Positions 8,001 to 15,616 of a stretch of DNA of 64,000 nt are shown piece after piece (positions within the stretch are counted from its first letter, which is position 1; each line of letters starts with the position of its first letter). The position numbers and the translations under genes were made by a program. The notes beneath the pieces were generated by a model. It was not told the DNA's origin and ran no database searches. It was given only the letters and a program-made list of their open reading frames with translations. This stretch comes from Enterococcus sp. (GTDB taxonomy: Bacteria > Bacillota > Bacilli > Lactobacillales > Enterococcaceae): positions 1-64,000 of the forward strand of contig NZ_JALAHI010000049.1 of the NCBI RefSeq assembly GCF_022711995.1, given 5' to 3'.

Positions 8001-8477
8001 TTAAGGAATTCTAGTGTTTTCCCGAGGTGGAACTGCTTGGATCATCAACAAGCATGGATTTTCCGCTCCCCAAAGGGTGGGAAATGTTTCGACAGGCAAA
8101 AACCCCATCGCCTGATAAAAACTTCGTGTACGTTGGTAGTTTGGGTCTGGATGCGTCTCTGCCAATGTCTTAACCTGTAAAAAGGCCATCCTTTCTCGTT
8201 GGCACCAACGGATGGCTTCTAGAATCAATTGGCTGCCGATTCCTTGATGGTGATTGGCTTTCAATACGCCCATAACATAAATCTCAGCCGTTACTGGGCT
8301 TGTTTTAACTAATGTCAAAAAGCCTTTTTCTTCCTTAACGATCATGGTTTGATCTGCACTTTTTTCAATATAATCAGCGGTGCTTTCGGGCAGACCGAAC
8401 CACTCCGGCAAGTCAGCCAGAATGGTTTGTACGATCTGTTTCTTTTTCTGAGAGTCAGATAAATAGGTAAGCTGCAT
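8001..8477 (-). CDS. GNAT-family N-acetyltransferase
   Basis: This 158-aa single-domain protein has a GNAT fold and should transfer an acetyl group from acetyl-CoA to an unknown amine. The acetyl-CoA binding motif is HHQGIGSQLILEAIRW (residues about 77-92), preceded by the beta strand AEIYVMGVLKANH and followed by FLQVKTLAETHPDPNYQRTRSFYQAMGF, which resembles aminoglycoside-type and YhbS-like GNATs. It lies 48 bases upstream of rimM on the same strand and may be co-transcribed with it. The substrate cannot be inferred. Confidence 0.85.
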   Translation of the reverse strand: MQLTYLSDSQKKKQIVQTILADLPEWFGLPESTADYIEKSADQTMIVKEEKGFLTLVKTSPVTAEIYVMGVLKANHHQGIGSQLILEAIRWCQRERMAFLQVKTLAETHPDPNYQRTRSFYQAMGFLPVETFPTLWGAENPCLLMIQAVPPRENTRIP

Positions 8478-8507
8478 GACTTCCTCCTACACGTTAGATT
8501 GGCTTTT

Positions 8508-9311
8508 TTATTGATTCATTGAGACCGCCATTTTCAATGCGGATAAAGGATCTTGATGTTGCAAGGTATAAGTGATCTTACCGTCTTGCCAAGAAACGGT
8601 GGTAGCCGTGTAATCTGATTTGCCCATATCAACAGTGATTTGCCCAAGATCTGGAGCAGGTAACATGGCTTCTTCTAAGTAGGCCACGATTTTTTTTGCT
8701 ACTGGTACGGGGTCTTGATTCTCTTGATTGACTGCTCGTACCGTCAAGTTCCAATTGCCTTCTTGCCAACTTAGATAACTGGAACCAGCTGCACCTTGCA
8801 TATGACCGGTGATAGCATGACCAAGGTCGACGGCTTGTCCACCGTCATCAGGGGTCGCATGCACGGCTTCAGCTGCTTGATTCTTCTCTTCGTAAGTGAC
8901 TTTTTGATAACTGGCGATTGGCGTTTCGTTGTTCAAAGATGAATCATCCAATTTTCGTTGATCATTTAGCTGATAATACAGAATAGAAAGCTGATTCGTT
9001 CCTTGGTGGGTTGCTGCATTCAATGTCTTTTGCTCCGTCATCGGTACCTCTGATGGCAAGCGATCCTGCGGAAAAGCCGCTGACAACTGATCCAGTGTTC
9101 CTGCTTGGGTAACTGTCTCACTTGACTCAGTTTGCGCGGCACTGCTGGAGGTTGCCTCACTACTGCTGCTACTGCTTTCAGAAGAAATGGTTGTACTGGT
9201 ATGAGTGCTTGAATGGGTTGACTCAGACGTATCCGTATTATTTTTCGTGTCACATCCTGCTAACGCCCCAATGGCCAATACTGTCACTAGGAGCCCTATT
9301 TCTTTTTTCAT
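8508..9311 (-). CDS. Putative lipoprotein with Ser/Thr-rich linker
   Basis: This 267-aa protein is predicted to be exported and lipid-anchored. The ATG at 9311 is chosen because it opens a lipoprotein signal peptide, MKKEIGLLVTVLAIGALAGC, with lipobox LAGC at residues 17-20. The open frame extends 63 codons upstream, but that part is not signal-like and covers the neighbouring terminator. Residues about 25-65 are a Ser/Thr/Glu linker, followed by a globular domain that probably folds twice (two segments with DxGxAxTG and similar strands). I do not recognise the family. It is located between the small membrane protein and the GNAT. Confidence 0.8.
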   Translation of the reverse strand: MKKEIGLLVTVLAIGALAGCDTKNNTDTSESTHSSTHTSTTISSESSSSSSEATSSSAAQTESSETVTQAGTLDQLSAAFPQDRLPSEVPMTEQKTLNAATHQGTNQLSILYYQLNDQRKLDDSSLNNETPIASYQKVTYEEKNQAAEAVHATPDDGGQAVDLGHAITGHMQGAAGSSYLSWQEGNWNLTVRAVNQENQDPVPVAKKIVAYLEEAMLPAPDLGQITVDMGKSDYTATTVSWQDGKITYTLQHQDPLSALKMAVSMNQ

Positions 9312-9352
9312 GATGATTTCCCCCTTTTTATTGAGCATACCCTTTCCAAAAT

Positions 9353-9381
9353 AAAAAGACAAACAACTTTGCTTGTCTTTA
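9353..9381 (-). terminator. Terminator after the 87-aa membrane protein
   Basis: On the minus strand AAAGACAA pairs with TTTGTCTTT across a short loop, followed by TTATTTT. It separates the 87-aa gene from the lipoprotein gene. Confidence 0.6.
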
Positions 9382-9385
9382 AATA

Positions 9386-9649
9386 CTAGCTGATTACGCT
9401 CGAAATCCAATTTTGTAAAGCCTGCCAACCGTCTTTCAGCCATTGAATTCCTTGATCCAGATAGGTTGATAACTGATCCCAGCGGAAATCTCGTGTCCAT
9501 TGACTAACTTGAGTAAAAATCACATCCCGATAGATCCATAATAAAAAGAGCAAAAACAGCACACCTAGCGTGCGCCAGATAAATGAGCCTATTTTATAGA
9601 TAAAAACTAAGACTAAAATAAAGATGATCCATGCGACTATTTGTGACAT
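9386..9649 (-). CDS. Small hypothetical membrane protein, 87 aa
   Basis: I do not recognise the family. The first half is hydrophobic and gives two membrane helices (about residues 3-20 and 27-44), with an aromatic C-terminal half rich in Trp and Gln (FTQVSQWTRDFRWDQL, IQWLKDGWQALQNW) that looks amphipathic and could lie along the membrane. The start at 9649 is preceded by GGAGGCGGG. It is flanked by terminators on both sides (9353-9381 and 9721-9747), so it is probably transcribed alone. Confidence 0.7.
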   Translation of the reverse strand: MSQIVAWIIFILVLVFIYKIGSFIWRTLGVLFLLFLLWIYRDVIFTQVSQWTRDFRWDQLSTYLDQGIQWLKDGWQALQNWISSVIS

Positions 9650-9720
9650 TTTCCCGCCTCCTTTTTTCTTATTATCTCAAAAACCAGCTGTTCTGTCATA
9701 GGTCTTGAGCATGAAAGAAC

Positions 9721-9747
9721 AAAAAAGCACCACTCAGCGAGTGATGC
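9721..9747 (-). terminator. Terminator after khpA
   Basis: On the minus strand GCATCACTC pairs with GAGTGGTGC over a three-base loop and is followed by TTTTTTG. It ends the rpsP-khpA transcript. Confidence 0.88.
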
Positions 9748-9753
9748 TATCCA

Positions 9754-9999
9754 TTACTTTCCATCAATGATATTTAAACGAATCTTTTTAGGACCGTTGG
9801 TACGAACCCCATAAACGATCGTCCGGATTGCTTTCGCCACCCGACCTTGTTTACCAATGATTCGTCCGATATCATCTGGTGCAACTGTAAGGTTATATTC
9901 AAAGAAATCTTCTGATTCGACCACTTCAAGCTGGATCTCCTCAGGTTTGGTCACTAATGGTGAAACGATCGTTAAGACTAATTCTTGCAAATCATTCAT
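9754..9999 (-). CDS. khpA: KH-domain RNA-binding protein KhpA
   Basis: KhpA is an 81-aa single KH-domain protein that works with KhpB (Jag/EloR) in RNA binding and control of cell elongation in streptococci and relatives. The KH core is clear: VAPDDIGRIIGKQGRVAKAI, containing the GxxG loop (GKQG), then RTIVYGVRTNGPKKIRLNI. It lies 11 bases after rpsP, the conserved arrangement, and is followed by a terminator, so rimM is not on this transcript. Confidence 0.93.
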   Translation of the reverse strand: MNDLQELVLTIVSPLVTKPEEIQLEVVESEDFFEYNLTVAPDDIGRIIGKQGRVAKAIRTIVYGVRTNGPKKIRLNIIDGK

Positions 10000-10010
10000 C
10001 CGTCGTCACC

Positions 10011-10286
10011 TTATTTCTTAGTGAATTTAGCTTCGTGATGTTTTTTCATTACGCCTTCTTTAGAAAGAATGTTGCGTACTGTATCAGAAGGTTGTGCACC
10101 TTTTGATAACCAATCAAGAATCAAATCTTCTTTGATTGTCACTTCAGCTGGGTCTTGCAAAGGATTGTAAGTACCTACTGTTTCGATGAAACGTCCGTCA
10201 CGAGGAGAACGTGAATCTGCTACGACAATACGGTAAAAAGGTTTCTTTTTAGAACCCATGCGTTTTAAACGAATTTTAACTGCCAT
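10011..10286 (-). CDS. rpsP: 30S ribosomal protein S16
   Basis: S16 is a 91-aa protein that binds 16S rRNA early in 30S assembly. The family N-terminus [20 protein letters not shown] and the [22 protein letters not shown] segment are complete. A promoter at 10323-10351 and an AGGTG ribosome site precede it. It is the first gene of the rpsP-khpA operon. Confidence 0.97.
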   Translation of the reverse strand: MAVKIRLKRMGSKKKPFYRIVVADSRSPRDGRFIETVGTYNPLQDPAEVTIKEDLILDWLSKGAQPSDTVRNILSKEGVMKKHHEAKFTKK

Positions 10287-10322
10287 TTTATTTACACCTC
10301 CATTGTTTTAATCACAAGAGCT

Positions 10323-10351
10323 AGTTTAACAGGTTTTACTGATGGTGTAAA
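10323..10351 (-). promoter_or_regulatory. Promoter of rpsP-khpA
   Basis: On the minus strand TTTACA (10346-10351), a 17-base spacer and TAAACT (10323-10328), about 37 bases upstream of the rpsP start. Confidence 0.65.
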
Positions 10352-10490
10352 GAGTTTTTTCTTTACAGTCTCTTTTTTTACGTTTCTTTTTTCTATAGGT
10401 TATCTTTTGCCATATTTTCTTACAACGCGTATCATTAAAGACAGAGACAGCCATTATGAGCGGAACAGCGCTTTTTGACTGAAGTTGATC

Positions 10491-10535
10491 GACAAATGCA
10501 TTTTATTTGTCAGCTTTACTTACTTTTGGTAAGAT
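10491..10535 (+). promoter_or_regulatory. Promoter with overlapping palindromic operator, FMN reductase gene
   Basis: TTGTCA (10507-10512), a 17-base spacer and TAAGAT (10530-10535) form the promoter. The inverted repeat GACAAAT-N7-ATTTGTC (10491-10497 and 10505-10511) overlaps the -35 box, the position expected of a repressor site. The regulator is unknown. Confidence 0.6.
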
Positions 10536-10568
10536 AAAAAATGTAAAAGATATGAGGAGGAATTCAAC

Positions 10569-11120
10569 ATGACAAAAAAAATTGGTTTTATCGTTGGTAG
10601 TTTACGCGAGGGCTCTTATAACAAGCTAGTAGCGAAAAAATTTGCAGAATTATTACCGGAAGGTTTTGAAGCGGTCTTCTTAGAAATCGGTAACCTACCA
10701 TTTTACAATGAAGACTTGGAAGTAGAAGGCAAAGTCCCTGCTGAATGGACTGCATTCCGTAATGAATTACAAAGTGTGGACGGCGTTTTCTTCTTTACAC
10801 CAGAATACAATCGTTCTGTACCAGCAGCATTGAAAAATGCTTTGGATGTCGGCTCACGTCCTTATGGTGCTAGCCTTTGGGGTGGCAAACCTGCTTTAGT
10901 CGTAAGTGTTTCCCCTGGTGCAATTGCTGGTTTTGGTGCCAACCATCACCTACGTCAATCATTGGTATTCTTAGACATGCCAACCTTGCAACAACCAGAA
11001 GCTTATATTGGGGGTATCATGAACTTGATCGATGAAAACAATACGATCAAAGAAGATACTGTCAACTTCTTCCAAACAATCATTGATCAATACATCGAAT
11101 TGTTCAACCGTTACAACTAA
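10569..11120 (+). CDS. NAD(P)H-dependent FMN reductase family protein
   Basis: This 183-aa flavodoxin-like protein should reduce FMN or quinones/azo compounds with NAD(P)H. The N-terminal phosphate-binding loop is VGSLREGSYNKLVAKKF (residues about 9-25), the middle has FFFTPEYNRSVPAALKNALD (about 75-94), a family hallmark, and GGKPALVVSVSPGAIAGFGA follows. It is preceded by AGGAGGAATTC and by a promoter with an operator-like palindrome, and followed by a strong terminator, so it is monocistronic. The physiological substrate cannot be deduced. Confidence 0.9.
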   Translation: MTKKIGFIVGSLREGSYNKLVAKKFAELLPEGFEAVFLEIGNLPFYNEDLEVEGKVPAEWTAFRNELQSVDGVFFFTPEYNRSVPAALKNALDVGSRPYGASLWGGKPALVVSVSPGAIAGFGANHHLRQSLVFLDMPTLQQPEAYIGGIMNLIDENNTIKEDTVNFFQTIIDQYIELFNRYN

Positions 11121-11155
11121 AAACCTGTCGCGATTTTGTGACAGTCAGATAAGAA

Positions 11156-11209
11156 ACGCACAATCTCTGATCTCTCCCATAAGGGAAACCAGTGATTGTG
11201 CGTTTTTTT
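11156..11209 (+). terminator. Terminator after the FMN reductase gene
   Basis: ACGCACAATC pairs with GATTGTGCGT around an inner loop and is followed by TTTTTTTAG. Confidence 0.8.
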
Positions 11210-11294
11210 AGTTAGATGGTTCAATGTAAACTCTGAGTGAATCATAAGGAAGTCTCTGGAACACTGGCAAAAAGAAACTCAGAAAGCCACCCAT

Positions 11295-11809
11295 CTATTT
11301 ACGCTGATAGTGGATCTCTACGAGTTCACCCATTTGCGTCATATCCACAAATTGTAAACGTGTTTCATAATCTCCTGGTTCAAACAAGCGCTTGCCTTTT
11401 CCTAGTAATACAGGAGCAATCTGCACATACCACTCATCAATCAAATCTGCTTCCAGCAAAGGATGCAAGAGATTGCCGCCACCAACTAACCAAACCGCTT
11501 TCTCTTTTTTTAACTGTGACAAAAAGACAACCGGGTCTTGATTCACAACCACTGCATCCTTTGGATTGGTCTGCATCTGACGAGAAAATACATAATTTTC
11601 TTTTTCCGGATAGAGCATTTCGGTTGCCAGCATTTTTTTGCTTCTTCATACGTCTTGCGGCCCATCGCGATTGCATCAATCGTTTCAAAAAATTTCTCAT
11701 ACGTGGTGCTTGCTCCTGTATCAGTCGCCAACAGCCAATCCAGCTGATCCTCTGCTCCTGCTAAATAGCCATCCAAACTGATCGCTCCATAAAAAACCAG
11801 TTTTCCCAT
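11295..11809 (-). pseudogene. Dihydrofolate-reductase-family (RibD C-terminal) gene split by a -1 frameshift
   Basis: Two overlapping frames make one protein of normal size (about 170 aa). The first (11809 downward) gives MGKLVFYGAISLDGYLAG ... AIAMGRKTYEEAKK, the typical N-terminus of YyaP/YwjB-like DHFR-family proteins, then goes astray. The second supplies YPEKENYVFSR, VWLVGGGNLLHPLLEADLIDEW and PVLLGKGKRLFE, the typical C-terminal half. The switch happens at a run of seven T on the plus strand (11633-11639); eight would restore the frame exactly. It could be a true inactivating slip, phase variation, ribosomal slippage or a sequencing error. The gene is in the same orientation as tag, 34 bases after it. 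Confidence 0.85.
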
Positions 11810-11843
11810 ATCTGACTCCTCCTCAATGTTTCTCGTCTTCCTT

Positions 11844-12401
11844 CTAAAGTTCCTCGTAACAGAGACAGCTTGTCAGGTGATCGTTAACCATTCCCACAGC
11901 TTCCATGAATGCATAGATCGTTGTCGTTCCTATAAACTTAAAGCCACGAGCTTTTAAATCCTTCGCCAAGCGATCAGAAATTGGTGAATGAGTCGGTACC
12001 TCTGCTTGTGATTGAAAATGATTGATCATTGGCTGGTGATCGACATAACGCCATAAAAATTCAGAAAAACTGCCAAATTCTTGCTGGATCTCTAGCACAA
12101 GTCGGGCATTATGAATCGCTGCTTCTATTTTTCTGCGATTCCGAATAATACCAGGATCATCCATCAGTGCGAGGATTTTCTCTTCCGAATAATTGGCCAC
12201 TGTCTCAATATCAAAGTGATCATATGCTTGATCAAAATTTGCCATCTTGTTCAAAATCGTTTGCCAACTCAGTCCTGCTTGATTCATATCTAAAACCAAC
12301 TTACGAAACAACTGCTGATCATCATACTCAGGTTTCCCCCAAACATGATCATGGTACTCTTGCATTGCGGGACTACTTGTTGCCCAATCACAACGGATCA
12401 T
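11844..12401 (-). CDS. tag: DNA-3-methyladenine glycosylase I
   Basis: Tag removes 3-methyladenine from alkylated DNA, starting base-excision repair. The 185-aa length is normal. The family signatures are IRCDWATSSPAMQEYHDHVWG at the N-terminus (zinc ligands Cys and His), QAGLSWQTILNKM (base pocket), GIIRNRRKIEAAIHNA, and the C-terminal GFKFIGTTTIYAFMEAVGMVNDH with the final Cys ligand. The ATG at 12401 is chosen because AAGGAGG lies 7 bases upstream; a GTG at 12407 overlaps that site. Confidence 0.95.
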   Translation of the reverse strand: MIRCDWATSSPAMQEYHDHVWGKPEYDDQQLFRKLVLDMNQAGLSWQTILNKMANFDQAYDHFDIETVANYSEEKILALMDDPGIIRNRRKIEAAIHNARLVLEIQQEFGSFSEFLWRYVDHQPMINHFQSQAEVPTHSPISDRLAKDLKARGFKFIGTTTIYAFMEAVGMVNDHLTSCLCYEEL

Positions 12402-12439
12402 TGTCACTCCTCCTTTTTGTTTTATTTTAGCAAAAGTTC

Positions 12440-12475
12440 TTTACTTTTGATAGTGTACTACGTATACTAGTACAC
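12440..12475 (+). promoter_or_regulatory. Promoter and palindromic operator of the gntR-ABC operon
   Basis: TTTACT (12440-12445), 17 bases and TATACT (12463-12468) form the promoter. The inverted repeat GTGTACTA-N7-TAGTACAC (12453-12460 and 12468-12475) overlaps the -10, so binding there would block transcription. The downstream GntR protein is the obvious candidate repressor, as in YtrA-type systems. Confidence 0.75.
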
Positions 12476-12497
12476 ATAAACGAAAGGGGCTGAGTAT

Positions 12498-12884
12498 ATG
12501 GTCATGATCAACAAGACAAGCAGCAAACCTTATTACGAGCAGCTGATATTGAGCATCAAAGAAGACATCTTGCATGGTGTTTTGAGACCGGGTGATCAAA
12601 TTCCTTCGGTTCGTGAGATGGCCAAACGCTTGTTGATGAACCCAAATACCGTCAGCAAGGCCTACAAAGTATTGGAAAGTGAGCAGGTCTTGATCACCAT
12701 CAAAGGCAAAGGAACATTTGTCAAAGCACTGGAGAGTGTTCCCCGCGACGAGCGGCGGATCCAGCAATTAAAAGAACGATTGAAAGAATTAGTGATCGAG
12801 GCAGGACATTTGCAGATCAGCATCCAAGAAATCACTGCTTGGGTCACTGCATTTGAAGAAGAACTGGGAGGGATCGATAAATGA
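12498..12884 (+). CDS. GntR-family repressor, YtrA/YhcF type
   Basis: This 128-aa regulator has an N-terminal winged helix-turn-helix (KPYYEQLILSIKEDILHGVL, IPSVREMAKRLLMNPNTVSKAYKVLE) and a short helical C-terminal dimerisation part rather than a ligand-binding domain. That architecture is the YtrA subfamily, which usually represses a neighbouring ABC transporter. It is the first gene of an operon and overlaps the ATPase gene by 4 bases. The start at 12498 follows AAAGGGG; an ATG six bases later is possible. Confidence 0.92.
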   Translation: MVMINKTSSKPYYEQLILSIKEDILHGVLRPGDQIPSVREMAKRLLMNPNTVSKAYKVLESEQVLITIKGKGTFVKALESVPRDERRIQQLKERLKELVIEAGHLQISIQEITAWVTAFEEELGGIDK

Positions 12885-13762
12885 ACCTAGAAGGCGTTAC
12901 AAAGAAAATTGAAGGGACTACTATTCTAGAAGATGTTACCTTTTCATTGTGCAAAAATGAAATCGTCGGTTTGATTGGGCGCAACGGCTCTGGAAAAACC
13001 ACGCTTTTCCGTACACTCTCAGGACAGTACGCTTTAGACGGCGGCGAAATCATGATTGATGGTCAATCATTGGCTCAGAAGCCGCAACTAAAGGAAAACT
13101 TATTTTATATCGATGAAAAAGAGAATTTTTTAGCGGCGTATTCATTGAAAAAAATCAATGCCTTTTATCGGCTCGCTTACCCCAAATTTGATCAAGATCT
13201 TTATCTTGAGATGATGCAGAGCAACGGATTGCCACTTGGCCATTCGTATCGGCGAATGTCTAAAGGCATGCAAGGACTGTATAAGATGATTTTAGCCATT
13301 GCTTCCAATGCCGATTATCTATTATTGGACGAACCTTTTGACGGTTTAGATATTATTGTACGCAAAAAGGTCATTGGCCTTTTGTTAGAAAACTTGAGTG
13401 AATCTAATCGCACAGCCATCATCGCTTCTCATAATCTAAATGAGCTTGAGAACATTATCGACCGAGCCCTTTTAATCAAAGGAAGAACAATCGCTAAAGA
13501 TTATCGGTTAGAAACGATGCGGGAAAATGCCCGTAAAATTCAATTCGTCTTTCGTGGGAAACAGGTACCGCCACTAATCAAACAGCATTCAAAATTGATC
13601 AATCGTCAAGGTCGGGTGATTGTTGCTTTGTTCGAAGAATACGATGCGGCATTAGAAGAACAGATCCGGCAATTAGAGCCGTTGCTCTTTGAAGAACTCC
13701 CATTGACCTTGGAAGATTTATTTGAAGCCAATTTGAGTCAAGAATCCTTGTTGAAAGGTTAG
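12881..13762 (+). CDS. ABC transporter ATP-binding protein
   Basis: This 293-aa ATPase energises the membrane protein encoded next. It has Walker A GRNGSGKTT (about residues 34-42), a degenerate signature RRMSKGMQGL instead of LSGGQ, Walker B YLLLDEPFDGLD, and the switch His in ASHNLNELE. The C-terminal 80 residues are an extra domain typical of drug or antibiotic-peptide exporters. The ATGA overlap with gntR and a 12-base gap to the permease show tight coupling. The substrate is unknown; YtrA-controlled relatives respond to cell-wall antibiotics. Confidence 0.92.
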   Translation: MNLEGVTKKIEGTTILEDVTFSLCKNEIVGLIGRNGSGKTTLFRTLSGQYALDGGEIMIDGQSLAQKPQLKENLFYIDEKENFLAAYSLKKINAFYRLAYPKFDQDLYLEMMQSNGLPLGHSYRRMSKGMQGLYKMILAIASNADYLLLDEPFDGLDIIVRKKVIGLLLENLSESNRTAIIASHNLNELENIIDRALLIKGRTIAKDYRLETMRENARKIQFVFRGKQVPPLIKQHSKLINRQGRVIVALFEEYDAALEEQIRQLEPLLFEELPLTLEDLFEANLSQESLLKG

Positions 13763-13774
13763 AGGTGAAAGAAA

Positions 13775-14929
13775 ATGTTAAAACAAATTTATCGTCAACG
13801 ATACGGCAAACTGTTGCTTGGTTTTTGTCTAGTCTTGGTTTTGATTTATGCAGGATTGGGCTGGAACACCCAACGTTCTTGGCACAATCAGAAAACCTAT
13901 TTTGATTCTGAAACCTTCAAGAAGGATTTCCAAGAGCATCCTGACTACTATATAAAGGACTATCAAGGAGAAAAACCAATCTATTATTCAATCGATGAAT
14001 ACACGGATGAAAACTTGCTTATTTTTAATAAGCCTGTACCAGAGAGTGATGGCGATTATAGGTATCCCTCGAATTTCGCTGACACAGGTGCCTCTTTTAT
14101 TCTTCCGCTATTACTGGTTTTTGGGTTTCTTAGCTTTTTCATTGACCAAAAGACAAATTTCAATCGCTTTTTATTTTCATTGCCGTTTAAAAAACGACAG
14201 ATTTTCCGTCAAAAAGCTGTTTTCTTATTGGCTCCGGTCAGTTTCGCTTTAATCATTGGTATTTTGAGCAATATTTGCATTCGCTACTTGATGATTCCCT
14301 CCGAATACTTCCAAATTCCGCTATCAGATTTATTCGCATCTGGTGTTGGTACGTTTGTTGGAAATCTGGCAGTAACAGCCATCGGATGCTTTTTAGGGGT
14401 GCTTTTAGGTAATCTCTTTTTCGGCCTATTATCAATCGTTTTGATCTTTTTCTTGCTGAGCGGTTTTTACAGCTTTTATTATAATCTACAGGAATATCTG
14501 AGCTTTCTTTTCTATGGAAAAGGGGGACACTTAGTTTTGAACAATCTTTGGAATGACTGGCCCAATGGCTTGCCAGTCAATTGGTGGGCAGTTCTTGTCA
14601 CACTGCTTCTGTCTTTCGTATTGATTGCAGCTGCTCAAGAAGTGTTCGCTCGCATCTCCTTAGAAAACGATGGCGATTACTTAACCGTTCCTGCCTTTCG
14701 CTTGCCAGTCTTTTTAGCGATGGCCATTGGGACTTGGTTCTACTTGATCAATATGAATTGGATGCTGGTCCAATTCTATTATGATGACTTTTCTCAAAGG
14801 AGAACCATCCTTTCGATATGTATTTATTTAGTGGTCTGCCTTGTTGTCAGCTTCCTCTTGGTTTATCCGAAAGCAATCAAAAAGTGGTGGCATGCTCGTC
14901 ACTTTTTGAATGATCGGTCCAGCAACTAA
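13775..14929 (+). CDS. ABC transporter permease, hydrophobic subunit
   Basis: This 384-aa integral membrane protein is the partner of the preceding ATPase. It has one N-terminal helix (about residues 12-28), an extracellular segment of about 65 residues with many Tyr and Asp, then five or more helices between residues 105 and 375 (for example FILPLLLVFGFLSFFI and FFGLLSIVLIFFLLSGF). This topology is like that of ABC-2-type bacitracin or lantibiotic exporters. The start at 13775 follows GAGGTGAAAGAAA. No substrate can be assigned. Confidence 0.88.
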   Translation: MLKQIYRQRYGKLLLGFCLVLVLIYAGLGWNTQRSWHNQKTYFDSETFKKDFQEHPDYYIKDYQGEKPIYYSIDEYTDENLLIFNKPVPESDGDYRYPSNFADTGASFILPLLLVFGFLSFFIDQKTNFNRFLFSLPFKKRQIFRQKAVFLLAPVSFALIIGILSNICIRYLMIPSEYFQIPLSDLFASGVGTFVGNLAVTAIGCFLGVLLGNLFFGLLSIVLIFFLLSGFYSFYYNLQEYLSFLFYGKGGHLVLNNLWNDWPNGLPVNWWAVLVTLLLSFVLIAAAQEVFARISLENDGDYLTVPAFRLPVFLAMAIGTWFYLINMNWMLVQFYYDDFSQRRTILSICIYLVVCLVVSFLLVYPKAIKKWWHARHFLNDRSSN

Positions 14930-15019
14930 CATTATTAAGAACGGCGATTTGAAAGCTACGAGTTGACAGAGCTAAGTCGTGATTCGCTCGTTGTTTGACT
15001 GTCTTCCTTTTCAAAAGAA

Positions 15020-15053
15020 AAACAACCGTTAACGAAATCGTTAACGGTTGTTT
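15020..15053 (-). terminator. Long perfect hairpin between the ABC operon and the CsbD gene
   Basis: AACAACCGTTAACGA and its complement (15021-15035 and 15038-15052) form a 15-bp perfect stem with a two-base loop. A T-rich tail follows on the minus strand, so it mainly terminates the CsbD-like gene, but it may also stop the ABC operon transcript. Confidence 0.85.
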
Positions 15054-15061
15054 GAGTTAAA

Positions 15062-15265
15062 TTAGCGGTTAGGCTTGTCTTTATCGTCATGTTTATCAAA
15101 GAAATTGTTCACTTTGCGAGAAACATCATCCGCAAAATCTTCTACTTTGTCTTTCACTTTGCCGTACTCGTTTTGGGTTTTGCCTTTTAATTCTTCGGAG
15201 TCATCGCCCGTAACTTTCCCTTTTGTTTCAGTAATTTTACCTTCAACTCGATCTTTGTTTGTCAT
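15062..15265 (-). CDS. CsbD family protein
   Basis: This 67-aa, highly charged protein belongs to the CsbD family, small stress-associated proteins of unknown mechanism. The motif order is typical: RVEGKITETKGKVTGD, ELKGKTQNEYGKVKDKVED, then a Lys/Asp-rich tail. It has no membrane segment. The leader contains two direct TATTTATAGC copies just upstream (near 15288-15308), one of which could serve as a -10 box. CsbD of Bacillus is under the general stress sigma factor, which enterococci lack, so regulation here is unknown. Confidence 0.9.
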   Translation of the reverse strand: MTNKDRVEGKITETKGKVTGDDSEELKGKTQNEYGKVKDKVEDFADDVSRKVNNFFDKHDDKDKPNR

Positions 15266-15308
15266 GGTAACTTGCTCCTTTCAATTGCTATAAATAAGCT
15301 ATAAATAA

Positions 15309-15616
15309 ATAGTAGCACCTATCCGAAAAAAGCACGAATAATTTGCCTTGCCTCGTGTTCAATGAACGAATTCATTGGATTAGCTAGTGGAACACGCTAC
15401 TCCTACTCAGCCACTATCTAATTAAAGAGCACTGCATCACGTTTCAACAATCGCTCCAACAGATAGGTATTCCCTTACAAATCAAGCAACAGTTGAATAA
15501 AAGACTGCAAAAGAAAAAGCAACCCTTGGCCAAACCATCTTCTAGTAGAAATGATCGTGAGATCCTTTCAATACCTTTTCATGGCGAGCAGCAAAACGGT
15601 TGCTTGATTATTTTAA
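15309..15616. other. Intergenic stretch without a confident gene
   Basis: The region lies upstream of the CsbD-like gene and downstream of ffh. A plus-strand frame from about 15400 to 15660 stays open but has no good start codon or ribosome site, and its product is low-complexity Gln/Lys-rich. I see no RNA gene or clear terminator for ffh. Confidence 0.4.

Noticed and set aside
9312..9500. 63-codon N-terminal extension of the lipoprotein frame
   Set aside because: The lipobox signal peptide must start at 9311; the upstream part overlaps the terminator and the neighbouring gene.
11237..11764. 175-codon plus-strand frame opposite the DHFR-family gene
   Set aside because: It is antisense to a recognisable protein family in two frames, with no ribosome site and no coherent domain.
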